64,000 bases of DNA from the NCBI GenBank assembly GCA_949130495.1, contig CASBWL010000411.1, positions 694,001-758,000 on the forward strand, written 5' to 3'. Positions 1 to 12,530 of this stretch are shown piece after piece. The notes under the pieces are model-generated. The model searched no databases. It was not told where the DNA came from and was given only the letters and a program-made list of their open reading frames with translations. The position numbers and the translations under genes were made by a program. The DNA is from Sambucus nigra (taxonomy: Eukaryota; Streptophyta; Magnoliopsida; Dipsacales; Adoxaceae). Position 1 is the stretch's first letter, and each line of letters starts with the position of its first letter.

Positions 1-586
1 TTAAAACAAGAAAGCCACGTCATTAGAACAACAAGCCAATGTCGTTTGAACGACTGTTAAAAGTCGTTTGAACCATTCAAACATGTGGGAATGTTTCATA
101 TTACTCTAAAAAGAAATAACTCTGAAAAATCATTTTAAAATCCTATTTAAATAAAATAACATCCTTAAAAAAATATTCCGAGAATCCATAAACCATTATG
201 TATCCAAACTGAGAGTATCTCAAAAATCGTGTGAAGACATGAAACATGTACCAATACATACAACATGATCTATAGCTTGGTCGCTACTTCTTCATCACAA
301 CATCATGGGCTTAATGGAATCATGACAAGAAAAAAACTAACCTATGACTCAAAGTGGTCTTTGTTTGGAATAATGCCAAATACATATAATGTGATACTAC
401 ATGGAAATGTTTCCTTATAGGTTCTTTATTAAAAAAATCCCCACATAAATATATGTCATCATAAATATATGAAAATATATTTTTCAAAATAAAACACCCA
501 CGCGATTGTCGGTCATCTCGCCATCCTCAATTACATATTGCATTTTCATTTACAACACACCAAGATATGTTAGTTGTGATTTAATT
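1..586. other. left flank of E1, no gene seen
   Basis: AT-rich sequence outside the E1 copia element. I see no coding region of useful length. The first 90 bases hold two copies of GTCGTTTGAAC and a related GTTCAAAC-type sequence, resembling the palindromic module in the solo LTR E7. This stretch may therefore be the end of another minus-strand gypsy LTR cut by the window edge. The last five bases before E1 (TAATT, 582-586) form its left target-site duplication. Confidence 0.4.
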
Positions 587-1570
587 TGTTGGAAATTGGT
601 ATTTGGACTACATAATTTTAAGCAAATATGAGCTCAAATTTAGAAGGGACCCACACCACGAAATTTGTGGGACCATATACGAATGCGTTCTCCATTGCAA
701 GGAGATTAACATGGTATACTCACATGTCCAATTATATTAAGTTATGAATGATAAATATGTCTCCAAAATGACTCATAATTCAATGAAAGTTAATGAATTG
801 GGAGTGTTTAAACTCTTGTCCCACATTGAAAGAGTGGTGGGAATGTGAAGAGTTAATATACAAAAAATTGGAACTAAGGTTTGGTGTTTTTGAGGTATCC
901 CAACCCTTGGAAGGGGAGATGACCTAAGCAATGTTTGAGTTGACTTTTGGTCAAGGTCCACACGTACGTGTCCAGCCGGCCGGCAGGCTCGGTTTGAGCT
1001 TAGGCTTGTAAAAATCCCTTAAATTTTGGGTTGAATTTAATCAACTTTTTGGGCTGTAATTAATTAATTACTAAATTAAGCAAATGGTAAATCTTAATTA
1101 ACTATTTGATAGTTAATAAATACACTTTTTCCCAACAGTCATTTTCATGCTATATAAATACCTTCTCTCCCTCCATTCTTTCACAACCCAAAAATAGAAA
1201 ATATCTTTCCTCCGTTACCGCATACATTCCATACATATTATTCCCGTTGACTGGTTGAGTAGAAAATACAGAATTGTGTTCGCCGGAGTCAGTTCATTGT
1301 TGTGCTTCCTATCTTGATTAGAAAAAATTGTTCTAACTTGGGAGACATTAATTTAGACCCTAAAGCACTATGTAAGGAAATTAAAATTGTCTTAAGGACA
1401 CCTTGGTATTAAAGAGGGCTCAAATTTCTTTTCTGTTTCTATTATTTATTTATGCAATACCAATTAAGTGATTCTTATTTTCTGTAATTTCATTTTTCTC
1501 TCTAATTATTATCATTCGTATTACTGTACAATGTGATAAATTATATAGTAGTCATAAAAATCTTAAGACA
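587..1570 (+). repeat. E1 5' LTR
   Basis: Starts with TGTTGGAAAT. It is similar to 52206-52722 over 587-1010 and again over about 1499-1563. The end at 1570 (ACA) is set by alignment with the 3' LTR and by the target duplication, so it may be off by some bases. I see no clear primer-binding site directly after it. About 490 bp in the middle (roughly 1010-1498) has no counterpart in the 3' LTR. Confidence 0.75.
1151..1160 (+). promoter_or_regulatory. TATA box of E1 5' LTR
   Basis: TATATAAATA lies in the middle of the LTR, followed by pyrimidine-rich sequence and ACAACCC about 25-40 bases on, as expected for the U3/R border of a copia LTR. This part is missing from the 3' LTR. Pattern only. 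Confidence 0.5.
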
Positions 1571-1855
1571 ATTTTATTTACCTTTTCTACTGTTTATATC
1601 TAGTACACAATATTTTTAATTACATAAATTTTAAACATTTGAACATAATTTTTATCAGTGTCATAAAAATATGTTTTTACAAAAAAATTGATTATGTGTT
1701 ATATATTTCAGAATATTATTTAAAATTCTTGTTAGAATTCATATAGTCTTAATTATAATTTGAGGAAATTGGTGTACAAAATTTTGTATTCTGTTTTAAT
1801 AAATTCATTACAAATGAATACTTTCATTGATAAAAGTTCTGTTTTTATAACAGAA
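1571..1855 (+). other. E1 untranslated leader
   Basis: AT-rich sequence between the LTR and the gag start. No TGGTATCAGAGC-type primer-binding site is recognisable, so either the family uses another primer or the site has decayed. Confidence 0.4.
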
Positions 1856-2350
1856 ATGGAATCACAAAGTACGAACACAGTTTCACCACCTATTGTGAAC
1901 ATCCCACCTACCGTGAATGTGACACATGAAACTATTGCTGCCCCCATGAACATGCCACAAGGGGAGAAACCAAAAAAATTTACCAGGCTGATTTCAAACG
2001 TTGACAAGGACATATGTACTTCTATGTCACAACCCTCCAATTGGCAGGGTTTGTGTATGAGGATTGTCCCTCCTTAAAGAGGGAGATGAAACTGATAAAG
2101 TTATTTTCATTGAAGCATGTAAACATTCTGACTTTCTGTGTCAAAAATACATCCTGACATACTTGGACCAGACGTTGTAACATGTGTACAGCTGCACCTT
2201 GAACACCGCTAAGGAATTGTGGAATTCTTTGGAGAAGAAGTTCAAAACGGAAGATGCGGGTATGAAGAAATTCATAATGGGACGTTTTCTGGACTTCAAA
2301 ATGGTTAACTTCAAGCCGATTATTACACAAGTTGAGGAACTATAGATTAC
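1856..2350 (+). pseudogene. E1 gag, N-terminal part (copia, UBN2-type), broken
   Basis: The ATG at 1856 opens MESQSTNTVSPPI, a Ser/Thr/Pro-rich start typical of plant copia gag, followed by MPQGEKPKKFT. After about 45 codons the frame shifts, and the capsid part is readable across frames up to VEEL then ITL at 2350 (segments such as WNSLEKKFKTEDAG and MGRFLDFK). A stop also lies just before the ITL. The gene is interrupted at codon level by E2 and resumes at 11116 after the TCTTC duplication. This was the structural capsid protein that packages element RNA; it cannot be made now. Confidence 0.8.
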
Positions 2351-2355
2351 TCTTC

Positions 2356-5300
2356 TGTAACACCCCGCCTAATTAAATACCGGGTGGCCAGTCCCATACC
2401 AAATTAAAACAGAATATACAGTTGGCTCATTCTTAGCATCACTGTCGAAAACATTTACAACTCACCCAATACTCAAATAAGCTGGTGTTAAAAACTTTCC
2501 AAATTTTTAAATTTCAACAAAACCATTTTTAGTTTAAGAATAACACTACACATTTTATTCTACAAAACTGGTAACACAATAAATAACACAAAAGAATTTA
2601 AATGCAATTGGAATAAACATTCCCAAATAATATAAATCCTTTACAATAATCCCAACAATGTTGAATGTATTAAAAAGTCCCGAATACAATAATATTTGAC
2701 CTCGATAGAAAAGATAACTGAATCCTTTGGGCGACATGCCCTAACTAAGAATACTGTGAATCAAAAGATGAAAGGCGTCTAGGCAAAACTCCATCAATCC
2801 ATAGCCTGTCATAATCCGCTAACGTTGGCGTCCCTGTTTCTGGACACCTGATATAGAGATACAATAGAAGAGAAAAATATGCAAGGAAACGGGTCAGAGC
2901 CCGAATGTGTAGAGTATATTTAAAACAACAAGTATTTAACAAGTGCAATAAAGCATTTATTATGTACATGTTAGATCCAACTCTCACTTGCAATACTCAC
3001 CTCTCAACTAGAGTGCACACTTAACGTTTCCTATTAACTTCCTAGTTAATGGTTCCTCTTTTCTAGTCTCCATATTATAATTCCATTCCCATATCATAAT
3101 CCCCGTACGTCCCATACCATACGTCACATTATTATCCATTTACATTTCTCCTTTATGATTTAGTTTCTCATTAACATGAATCATTATTCATTAATCTGAA
3201 TCGTTCCTCATTAACATGAGTTAAGCTTTTCCAATTCTAAAAGCATAAACATTTATTAACTAAATTCCATTAACATATTTTATTCACCGGTATCTACAAT
3301 TATCACCGTAGATAGATCTAACCACAATATATCCATTTAATCATTTAATTCATTATATATATATTGATATATAATACGGCACCCCGAGTCACAGCTGCGG
3401 TGCAATGCATTACTCTGCTATCATGTCCCATCATCGCAGGTCGCCGAATAGGGGACTACAGGTTCGGTAAGATTCCACGAACCACAAACAACAACAAACA
3501 AATTGGAGGCGAACATAGTTCTCGTATCCATGGGTCACGCACATACCTACGCACCCACAGTCAGCGGACTTATCAACTCCCCGATAAGTCTTTCATAGAC
3601 CTATGTTCTTGAGCGAAAAATCAAAGATCCCATGGATTCATCAGGATATGACTGCCCTCACGCGTAAACCTCCCACCGATAGCAAGTAAGCTAGGTATGT
3701 CATACACATAATCATCAATCAATCAAATAGGTATTATCATACCTATAATATAATATCAATAAGGTAATTATCACTACCCTAAGATATTTCCCATACGTAT
3801 CATTATATCTCTTTTAAAATATCATATCTATACTTCATTAATTATCCTCGCATCCTATAACATCTCTCCACTACCGACGTCGTTAAGGTTCATGCGCGGA
3901 GCGTCTCGCAAAGCGAAATCCAAATAAGGAACCCCTCCAATACACTACTACTTAACTTTGTCAATCGAGGAGGTCCGAAAACTTAAACTATGCGATCGGG
4001 ATAACCTCATAACCTCTTTTAACCAAATGTATTCTAAGCTCCCATCTCATAAGATTCAAATAGGATTTTCCTCAACATATATTCAGTAAGAAGTCACTAA
4101 TATCCTACTGGTCCATAACATCATTCCCCCGAACTACTACGAGTTTAGTTTTTTTTTTTTTTTTATTTAAGGTTAAAACCGATAGTTTCAAATCTCTTAT
4201 AAACACATATTCTTTCACTTAGGATGAAACCCTCTTGTAAACTTAAGGATACCCAGGTGTTATATCAAATCACCCCTACTGGTCCTATCATAATTCCTCA
4301 TACATCCCTATTTGGAATTTAACAAATAAATCTAGCAACCCAAATTCATTTTCGGGGTTTCTAAACTACCCCAAAAATTATCCCGAACATCTACGACATT
4401 AATTGTAGCCGTAATTTTTCCAATTCCCGATTTGATTTCCGAGTTGATGATTTCAACCCGGAGCTGTCATCTTGTAAAAATCATATCAAATCGTAGAAAA
4501 ATCAGAAAAATACGCGGTTTGCGCCCACGCGACCGTATCGAAAAGATATACAACTTTCATGTTTTGGCCGAAAGCTAAATCATTTATCTTCTTGGCCGAA
4601 AATGAGCCCAAAGGCTACGGGTTACTATTCATTATCTCTCCCAAAATCCCAAACTCCATTTTTCTCCATTTTTACACATTCAAACCTTCATATTAACCTC
4701 CAAAATGAGTTATGATTATTTCTACATGATATATCAACATATATGAACGATTTACAATACTCTAAACATCTTAGTATCATCAAGGGATAGGATAAAAAAA
4801 ACATGTTTATCTCCTTATTTCCAGAATTTATCAATATATCATCTTCAAGAACACATCAATGGTATTTCAGATTTTTCTTCAACATATTCATGATCATTTC
4901 GTGGATTAATATCATCCTAGAATATATGTTTACTTCCTATATTATTTCAGTATTCCAGAAATCCATTTAATACTCCATTATTTCTTCCAAACAATCATAA
5001 TCTTCTCTTTTCATATTATTCTAACATGGACAATATACAAACTTAAATTGCCATTATCAAACACTTGCCTTTCTTGTAGGTCTGATCCTTTGGTGTAGTA
5101 TATTTCAGTTAGTTGTCCCTTCTCCGGTCAAACTCCGGTGGTGGTTGGTGGTGGTGAACCTTGGTTCTTGTTCTTCTCCTTCCCAAGTGGCTTTTCCCTT
5201 CCCAAGCACTCTTACACTCTCTCTAGGAAGATGGCTGCTCTTATTTGTGAAGAGGAGATGAATAACCCCCATACACTTAATCTACCAATACTTATAATAG

Positions 5301-5756
5301 TTCCAAATCCGTAATCACTATTCATCCCCCCTAGAAAAATGACCAAAATGCCCTTTCGGGTTGTCTATTCATTTCCAAATGACCCGAGACTCAAAATTAA
5401 CATCCAAATAGACTTTTCTGACTATTTCGAACCTTCCGGACACAACTACGCAGTCGAAATGACTATTAGATCAATAAAAAATAAATTTCCTTTTTAATTT
5501 AATAAACTAGTCCCGACACGTCCCATACCGCGTCTGACTAAAAATATAAATTACCGAATTTATATGATACAGTCATATCAATGACATCACATTTCATATA
5601 TTACCTAAATATCTTTAAGTAATATTCAGAATCATCCATTTTAATATCCACCGTCCGGATAAACCCGAATGAATTAATTAATAATAAAATCTAATTAATT
5701 CATTAATTTAAAATATAACCCATTTTAAAAGTCATTTAAAATTACGGGGTATTACA
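2356..5756 (-). repeat. E2 3' LTR
   Basis: On the plus strand it runs from TGTAACACCCCGCC to GGGGTATTACA, giving an element-sense LTR of TGTAATACCCC to GGGTGTTACA. Length is 3401 bp. It contains two small open frames on the minus strand (2555-2737 and 2745-2993) that are identical in the other LTR. They lie in LTR sequence and are not evidence of a host gene. A poly-T run near 4149-4164 differs from the other LTR. Confidence 0.95.
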
Positions 5757-5775
5757 TACTTCCCCCCTTATAACA
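5757..5775 (-). promoter_or_regulatory. E2 polypurine tract
   Basis: On the minus strand a TAAGGGGGGAAGTA tract sits directly before the 3' LTR. It is the plus-strand DNA primer of reverse transcription. The adjacent GGGACGAAATT motif is the usual end of the internal region in Tekay-like elements. Confidence 0.8.
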
Positions 5776-6989
5776 GAATTTCGTCCCGAAATTCAGGAAT
5801 ATAAGTCATACCGGTAAGGTCAACTCCGAGTATAAATCTCACATCGCAAGAAATCCAAGATGTACTGCCCATACAGTACATTAACAAAGTCTCTATCGAT
5901 GTTATACGCCAAGCCTCACCATATAATTTCAACTGAATCAAATTTAGACTTTACCTAATCTTCCCTATACTGTCCTCGTGACAAACTTTAGGAAAAAATG
6001 ATCCTCTCGTAGTGAACAAATAAATCCCGAAGTCTCAATTACTTACCTTTTTCACAATTATGAAAAGTACTACAATCCAATCATCCAGGGCGCCCATACA
6101 CCCTCTCGTACCACTTTCAATATTATATTTGTCGCAAAGGTTATAAACTCATATACTAAAGACCTAACTTATTTCGACTCCCAACGGTTATTAGTTTCAT
6201 GCGTGGGGTGTCTCGCAAGCGAAATCCAAACAAGGAACCACCCCGATACACTACTTCCTAAAGTAGTCGGTCATCGAAACTCCTAAGGTCCTTAGTCAAT
6301 AATGTATAAAAATTTTGTTTATATATAAAAATATTAGGTTTATGGATTTAAACAAAAATTAGGTTTTATCGATTTCAAATAGAGTCTACGCATCTACTCT
6401 CTTATAGAAGACAAGATGCAGACATATGCTCTCATATATCACAAGTCAATGCACGCCGATAGTCAAATCACACTCGGACATGCTCAAGGTAAGTAATCCC
6501 ATGATAAAAATCAGACCCACGTGATAACATGTAATATAAAGGTGTCCCACACCCCTCAGTGAGTCTACGTAAATAACGATGCTATAGGCTAAGTTTAACA
6601 ACCCTTTTTGCCCTCACAATATCAATCACTACAAAAATCAATACGCCTCAAACTTCCTTAGATAGGAAACATACCCTCATTTGCGGGTGATGGTTGTTGA
6701 ATCCCAATATTATAACTTTGCTCCGATGAGTTAAGAAAAATTTTACCCCAAATTTTCAGTTCTAGTTAACCACACTCCACTATATGCCCAAGCCTTTTAA
6801 TATATTGCCTTCGTTAGGTAACACACATAATTCCCGCATTTCAAGAACTTCTACTAATGACTCTCCTCAATTTTTCCATAATAGGGGTGACCTCGACTAC
6901 AGTCATCATACTTCATAACCTCCTAAGTACGATCTCCGCTATCCGTCCAATGGCCCTCATCTGCCATACGTACGTAATGAAAGATTCCT
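5776..6989 (-). other. E2 internal non-coding region with LTR-like blocks
   Basis: No coding similarity is recognisable. Near 5869-5882 it carries a GCCCATACAGTACA block also seen in the E9 LTR near 61215. At about 6196-6260 a stretch of some 60 bp matches the LTR of E2 itself (about 3893-3955 and 9237-9295). The region looks like a mosaic of LTR pieces that replaces pol. Confidence 0.5.
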
Positions 6990-7567
6990 CAATAAATGTT
7001 GTCGAATTTTATAGTTCCACCCATCAGTGAACATTAGGACTCTCCTATCCTCAGTGAGTACTTCAGCTGGTATCAAATTAGTTAACCTCGGAAACTCTTC
7101 TCATATTTCTCCACAGTTTTCTCTCCCTATTTCAAATCAAGTAGCTTTCGTCTCATCTCTGTCTGGATGGCGGAAGGAGAATACTTCCCATCAATCCATA
7201 TCCAAAAGTCTTGGATAGTCATTATGTCCCTCTCCTCCATAGTGGTCGTAGCTTCCCACCATTGCAAAGCTGCCCCTACTAGCTTGAATGTGGCTAGTAT
7301 TTGACATTGAACCTCAGTACATGCAATCATTCTCAAGTGCCGTTGGATATCTCCCTCCCATTGGCTAGCAGTCACAACATCTGATCCTCCCTAAAACTCA
7401 GGTGGGTGCACTTTCTGAAAGGCATACCTCGCTCGTTCCCATGCAGTAGGAAACACTTGCCCTTGCGCGGGTGGCACAACCGGTGCCGGTGCGGGAGCCT
7501 GCTGAATAGCAGCTACAGCAGCATTGACTGCCAGAGCGATAATTGCAGCAACTTCAACCGCAGTCAT
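6990..7567 (-). pseudogene. E2 gag remnant (gypsy capsid)
   Basis: Read from an ATG at 7567 on the minus strand: MTAVEVAAIIALAVNAAV, then an Ala/Pro-rich linker, FQKVHPPEF, a stop, and the retrotransposon gag core SQWEGDIQRHLR, GAALQWWEAT, FWIWIDGKYSPSAI and EMRRKLLDLK. The longest intact piece is 7127-7375 (82 aa). These match the capsid region of plant chromovirus gag. The E3 gag has the same layout (FHKVHPLEF, GEALQWCDS). Stops in and after the core, and the lack of pol, mean no polyprotein is made. Confidence 0.8.
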
Positions 7568-7686
7568 CGTACCTTTGTAGGCGTAAATAGAAAAGCAATA
7601 ATCCTACTCATAGGGCTCTACATCAAAGAACGCTAAGATGAAGACACAGTAAGCCGTACAGATCCTAAAGGACACTAGAACCTGAT

Positions 7687-7698
7687 GCTCTGATACCA
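7687..7698 (-). other. E2 primer-binding site (initiator tRNA-Met)
   Basis: On the minus strand TGGTATCAGAGC begins two bases inside the 5' LTR. This is complementary to the 3' end of plant initiator tRNA-Met and primes minus-strand DNA. It fixes the orientation of E2. Confidence 0.9.
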
Positions 7699-7700
7699 CC

Positions 7701-10700
7701 TGTAACACCCCGCCTAATTAAATACCGGGTGGCTAGTCCCATACCAAATTAAAACAGAATATACAGTTGGCTCATTCTTAGCATCACTGTCGAAAACATT
7801 TACAACTCACCCAATACTCAAATAAGCTGGTGTTAAAAACTTTCCAAATTTTTAAATTTCAACAAAACCATTTTTAGTTTAAGAATAACACTACACATTT
7901 TATTCTACAAAACTGGTAACACAATAAATAACACAAAAGAATTTAAATGCAATTGGAATAAACATTCCCAAATAATATAAATCCTTTACAATAATCCCAA
8001 CAATGTTGAATGTATTAAAAAGTCCCGAATACAATAATATTTGACCTCGATAGAAAAGATAACTGAATCCTTTGGGCGACATGCCCTAACTAAGAATACT
8101 GTGAATCAAAAGATGAAAGGCGTCTAGGCAAAACTCCATCAATCCATAGCCTGTCATAATCCGCTAACGTTGGCGTCCCTGTTTCTGGACACCTGATATA
8201 GAGATACAATAGAAGAGAAAAATATGCAAGGAAACGGGTCAGAGCCCGAATGTGTAGAGTATATTTAAAACAACAAGTATTTAACAAGTGCAATAAAGCA
8301 TTTATTATGTACATGTTAGATCCAACTCTCACTTGCAATACTCACCTCTCAACTAGAGTGCACACTTAACGTTTCCTATTAACTTCCTAGTTAATGGTTC
8401 CTCTTTTCTAGTCTCCATATTATAATTCCATTCCCATATCATAATCCCCGTACGTCCCATACCATACGTCACATTATTATCCATTTACATTTCTCCTTTA
8501 TGATTTAGTTTCTCATTAACATGAATCATTATTCATTAATCTGAATCGTTTCTCATTAACATGAGTTAAGCTTTTCCAATTCTAAAAGCATAGACATTTA
8601 TTAACTAAATTCCATTAACATATTTTATTCACCGGTATCTACAATTATCACCGTAGATAGATCTAACCACAATATATCCATTTAATCATTTAATTCATTA
8701 TATATATATTGATATATAATACGGCACCCCGAGTCACAGCTGCGGTGCAATGCATTACTCCTGCTATCATGTCCCATCATCGCAGGTCGCCGAATAGGGG
8801 ACTACAGGTTCGGTAAGATTCCACGAACCACAAACAACAACAAACAAATTGGAGGCGAACATAGTTCTCGTATCCATGGGTCACGCACATACCTACGCAC
8901 CCACAGTCAGCGGACTTATCAACTCCCCGATAAGTCTTTCATAGACCTATGTTCTTGAGCGACAAATCAAAGATCCCATGGATTCATCAGGATATGACTG
9001 CCCTCACGCGTAAACCTCCCACCGATAGCAAGTAAGCTAGGTATGTCATACACATAATCATCAATCAATCAAATAGGTATTATCATACCTATAATATAAT
9101 ATCAATAAGGTAATTATCACTACCCTAAGATATTTCCCATACGTATCATTATATCTCTTTTAAAATATCATATCTATACTTCATTAATTATCCTCGCATC
9201 CTATAACATCTCTCCACTACCGACGTCGTTAAGGTTCATGCGCGGAGCGTCTCGCAAAGCGAAATCCAAACAAGGAACCCCTCCAATACACTACTACTTA
9301 ACTTTATCAATCGAGGAGGTCCGAAAACTTAAACTATGCGATCGGGATAACCTCATAACCTCTTTCAACCAAATGTATTCTAAGCTCCCATCTCATAAGA
9401 TTCAAATAGGATTTTCCTCAACATATATTCAGTAAGAAGTCACTAATATCCTACTGGTCCATAACATCATTCCCCCGAACTACTACGAGTTTAGTTCTCT
9501 TTATTTTTTATTTTTTTATTTAAGGTTAAAACCGATAGTTTCAAATCTCTTATAAACACATATTCTTTCACTTAGGATGAAACCCTCTTGTAAACTTAAG
9601 GATACCCAGGTGTTATATCAAATCACCCCTACTGGTCCTATCATAATTCCTCATACATCCCTATTTGGAATTTAACAAATAAATCTAGCAACCCAAATTC
9701 ATTTTCGGGGTTTCTAAACTACCCCAAAAATTATCCCGAACATCTACGACATTAATTGTAGCCGTAATTTTTCCAATTCCCGATTTGATTTCCGAGTTGA
9801 TGATTTCAACCCGGAGCTGTCATCTTGTAAAAATCATATCAAATCGTAGAAAAATCAGAAAAATACGCAGTTTACGCCCACGCGACCGTATCGAAAAGAT
9901 ATACAACTTTCATGTTTTGGCCGAAAGCTAAATCATTTATCTTCTTGGCCGAAAATGAGCCCAAAGGCTACGGGTTACTATTCATTATCTCTCCCAAAAT
10001 CCCAAACTCCATTTTTCTCCATTTTTACACATTCAAACCTTCATATTAACCTCCAAAATGAGTTATGATTATTTCTACATGATATATCAACATATATGAA
10101 CGATTTACAATACTCTAAACATCTTAGTATCATCAAGGGATAGGATAAAAAAAACATGTTTATCTCCTTATTTCCAGAATTTATCAATATATCATCTTCA
10201 AGAACACATCAATGGTATTTCAGATTTTTCTTCAACATATTCATGATCATTTCGTGGATTAATATCATCCTATAATATATGTTTACTTCCTATATTATTT
10301 CATTTTTCCAGAAATCCATTTAATACTCCATTATTTCTTCCAAACAATCATAATCTTCTCTTTTCATATTATTCTAACATGGACAATATACAAACTTAAA
10401 TTGCCATTATCAAACACTTGCCTTTCTTGTAGGTCTGATCCTTTGGTGTAGTATATTTCAGTTAGTTGTCCCTTCTCCGGTCAAACTCCGGTGGTGGTTG
10501 GTGGTGGTGAACCTTGGTTCTTGTTCTTCTCCTTCCCAAGTGGCTTTTCCCTTCCCAAGCACTCTTACACTTTCTCTAGGAAGATGGCTGCTCTTATTTG
10601 TGAAGAGGAGATGAATAACCCCCATACACTTAATCTACCAATACTTATAATAGTTCCAAATCCGTAATCACTATTCATCCCCCCCTAGAAAAATGACCAA

Positions 10701-11110
10701 AATGCCCTTTCGGGTTGTCTATTCATTTCCAAATGACCCGAGACTCAAAATTAACATCCAAATAGACTTTTCTGACTATTTCGAACCTTCCGGACACAAC
10801 TACGCAGTCGAAATGACTATTAGATCAATAAAAAATAAATTTCCTTTTTAATTTAATAAACTAGTCCCGACACGTCCCATACCGCGTCTGACTAAAAATA
10901 TAAATTACCGAATTTATATCATACAGTCATATCAATGACATCACATTTCATATATTACCTAAATATCTTTAAGTAATATTCAGAATCATCCATTTTAATA
11001 TCCACCGTCCGGATAAACCCGAATGAATTAATTAATAATAAAATCTAATTAATTCATTAATTTAAAATATAACCCATTTTAAAAGTCATTTAAAATTACG
11101 GGGTATTACA
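7701..11110 (-). repeat. E2 5' LTR
   Basis: 3410 bp, about 99.5% identical by eye to 2356-5756. It has the same TGTAACACC to GGGGTATTACA plus-strand ends. The differences are scattered single bases and a changed T-rich run near 9496-9518. Confidence 0.95.
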
Positions 11111-11115
11111 TCTTC

Positions 11116-11470
11116 ATGACATTCATACTGAAGGAATGTCAATTAGTGGCACTTTTTAAGTGGCGACGATAATTGAAAAATTACCTCCATCTTGCAACTG
11201 GTTCAAAAATTATCTCAAGCCTAAACGCAAGGAGATGAACTTTGAAGAATTGGTAGTGCGACTACGGATTGAAGAAGACAAACGTGAATCTGAAAAGAAA
11301 AGTGCAAAGAACATCATGGAATTCAAGGTTAATGTGGTGGAAGGATCAAAGAACAAAAGAAAGTGTGACGACGAAGGCACGTAAAAATAGAAGAAAAAGG
11401 GTAAGGGAAAATGCTATAATTACGGCAAGCTAGGACATCGCTCAAGCTAATGTAGTAACCCAAGCATAAT
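11116..11470 (+). pseudogene. E1 gag, C-terminal part with zinc knuckle, broken
   Basis: Continues E1 gag after E2: HDIHTEG, then ATIIEKLPPSCNWFKNYL, KEMNFEELVVRLRIEED and a Lys-rich tail. The last part reads CYNYGKLGHRSS-stop-C, a CCHC zinc knuckle in which the second knuckle Cys is replaced by Tyr. The open stretch 11160-11384 covers most of it. Stops follow the Lys-rich tail. The protein would have bound element RNA; the gene is split and dead. Confidence 0.85.
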
Positions 11471-11528
11471 GCGCAAGCTAATGTGACGTAGGGTGAATAA
11501 ATTTCCAATGGTATTATAGACATAAATA

Positions 11529-11674
11529 TGTAATACCCCGTATTTCTGTATATTTGAAATTTAATTAATTCGGTAATTAATTCGCTTATTTTAAATTACA
11601 CGAGTGACGTAATTTAATTGAATTAAATGATAATGTGGTTATTAAATAATAATAGAGAGAGAGATAATGATTAA
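11529..11674 (+). repeat. E3 5' LTR, first segment
   Basis: Matches 42733-42880 of the 3' LTR (ATTTCTGTATATTTGAAA, then ACACGAGTGACGTAATT). It stops at the E4 insertion and resumes at 35611. Confidence 0.9.
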
Positions 11675-12096
11675 TGTAGTGACAAAATCTCAACACGAAA
11701 AAGTAAAGAAGGAAAAAAACAACAAGATATTAAGAATGACAATAATCACAATCACAATCACACAACGTAAGAATATACGTGTTTCGACAAATTGCCTACA
11801 TCCATGGGGATTTCTACTGCTATATTAATTAACTATCGAGAATGTTTTTATATGACCCTATGCCCCCGGGACAAGGGTACAATATATACTTAACTAAGAG
11901 AGAGAGAGTGTTTGTAACCAACACGTTAACCGAGTATCCCTTGAATATCTCATCTGAGATTTTTGGGGATGGACTTGGTCATATCCTTCTATCCTAACCA
12001 TCATTCAAGACACATAAGTTGGGTCGGGTGACTTTTATTATTTATTTGGGCTTGGCCAGCTACTTTTATGGGCCTATTCGATACAAGGGGTACCCA
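11675..12096 (-). repeat. E4 3' LTR
   Basis: Plus strand begins TGTAGTGACAAAATCTC and ends GGGTACCCA. It aligns with 35159-35605, with a shorter GA repeat (11897-11908). Divergence is clear but alignment is easy. Confidence 0.85.
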
Positions 12097-12530
12097 TAAT
12101 TACCCCTAAAATTTTTGGGGCCACAAGTTGGGCTCACAAATTTTAAGTAACATCTCCGGTCTTGCTCTGATGGCAGTGTTGTTATTTTTGGAATTGATGG
12201 GGGCATGAATCGCCATTTTGCTGTAAGTTTAGGCGACAGATCTTCTTCGATTATCATGCACTATCATTGAGGGGTTTAAACTGAGGTGTTGGATGATTCA
12301 CTTCAACTTCTTACTTTATCTCACTTCTAAATTGTCATCTGCTCTCAAGTTTCCTCTTGCTTTCAAGCTTGTTCTTTGTCGTTCAAAAGCTATTTTCTTA
12401 TTCTCATCCTCATTCACCTATTGTGTTTCATCGTTTCAAGCTTCATTCTTTTCCTTGTAAGTTCCCAGTCCCTTCTTTTACTGTATTTACTTTCATTGTT
12501 TTTCTTTCTACTTTAGCTAGGGTTCTCTTC
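12097..12530 (+). promoter_or_regulatory. 5' region of the E4 antisense gene with possible leader intron
   Basis: Plus-strand pyrimidine-rich sequence leads to CTAGGGTTCTCTTC just before an ATG at 12531, which looks like a plant 5' UTR. Inside it, 12457-12516 runs from GTAAGT through a T-rich tract to TTTAG and could be a 60-bp leader intron, slightly short for a plant intron. On the minus strand, 12097-12120 is purine-rich and may be the E4 polypurine tract. Confidence 0.4.

Larger units (their letters stand above)
2356..11110 (-). mobile_element. E2: non-autonomous gypsy-type element (LARD-like), minus strand
   Basis: Two nearly identical LTRs (7701-11110 and 2356-5756, about 3.4 kb each) flank only 1.94 kb of internal DNA. 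A perfect TCTTC target duplication lies at 2351-2355 and 11111-11115. On the minus strand the order is 5' LTR, tRNA-Met-type primer site, gag remnant, non-coding stretch, polypurine tract and 3' LTR. No protease, RT, RNase H or integrase is present, so it must have relied on a partner element. Its leader after the primer site resembles that of E3. By eye I count about fifteen substitutions and a few indels between LTRs, so insertion is recent. Confidence 0.93.

Noticed and set aside
1412..1430. TGGTATTAAAGAGG as the E1 primer-binding site
   Set aside because: It lies before the end of the region shared by both E1 LTRs and matches the tRNA-Met site poorly.
2745..2993. 82-aa minus-strand frame, identical at 8090-8338, as a possible gene
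   Set aside because: It lies inside the E2 LTRs and is duplicated only because the LTRs are. No protein family is recognisable.
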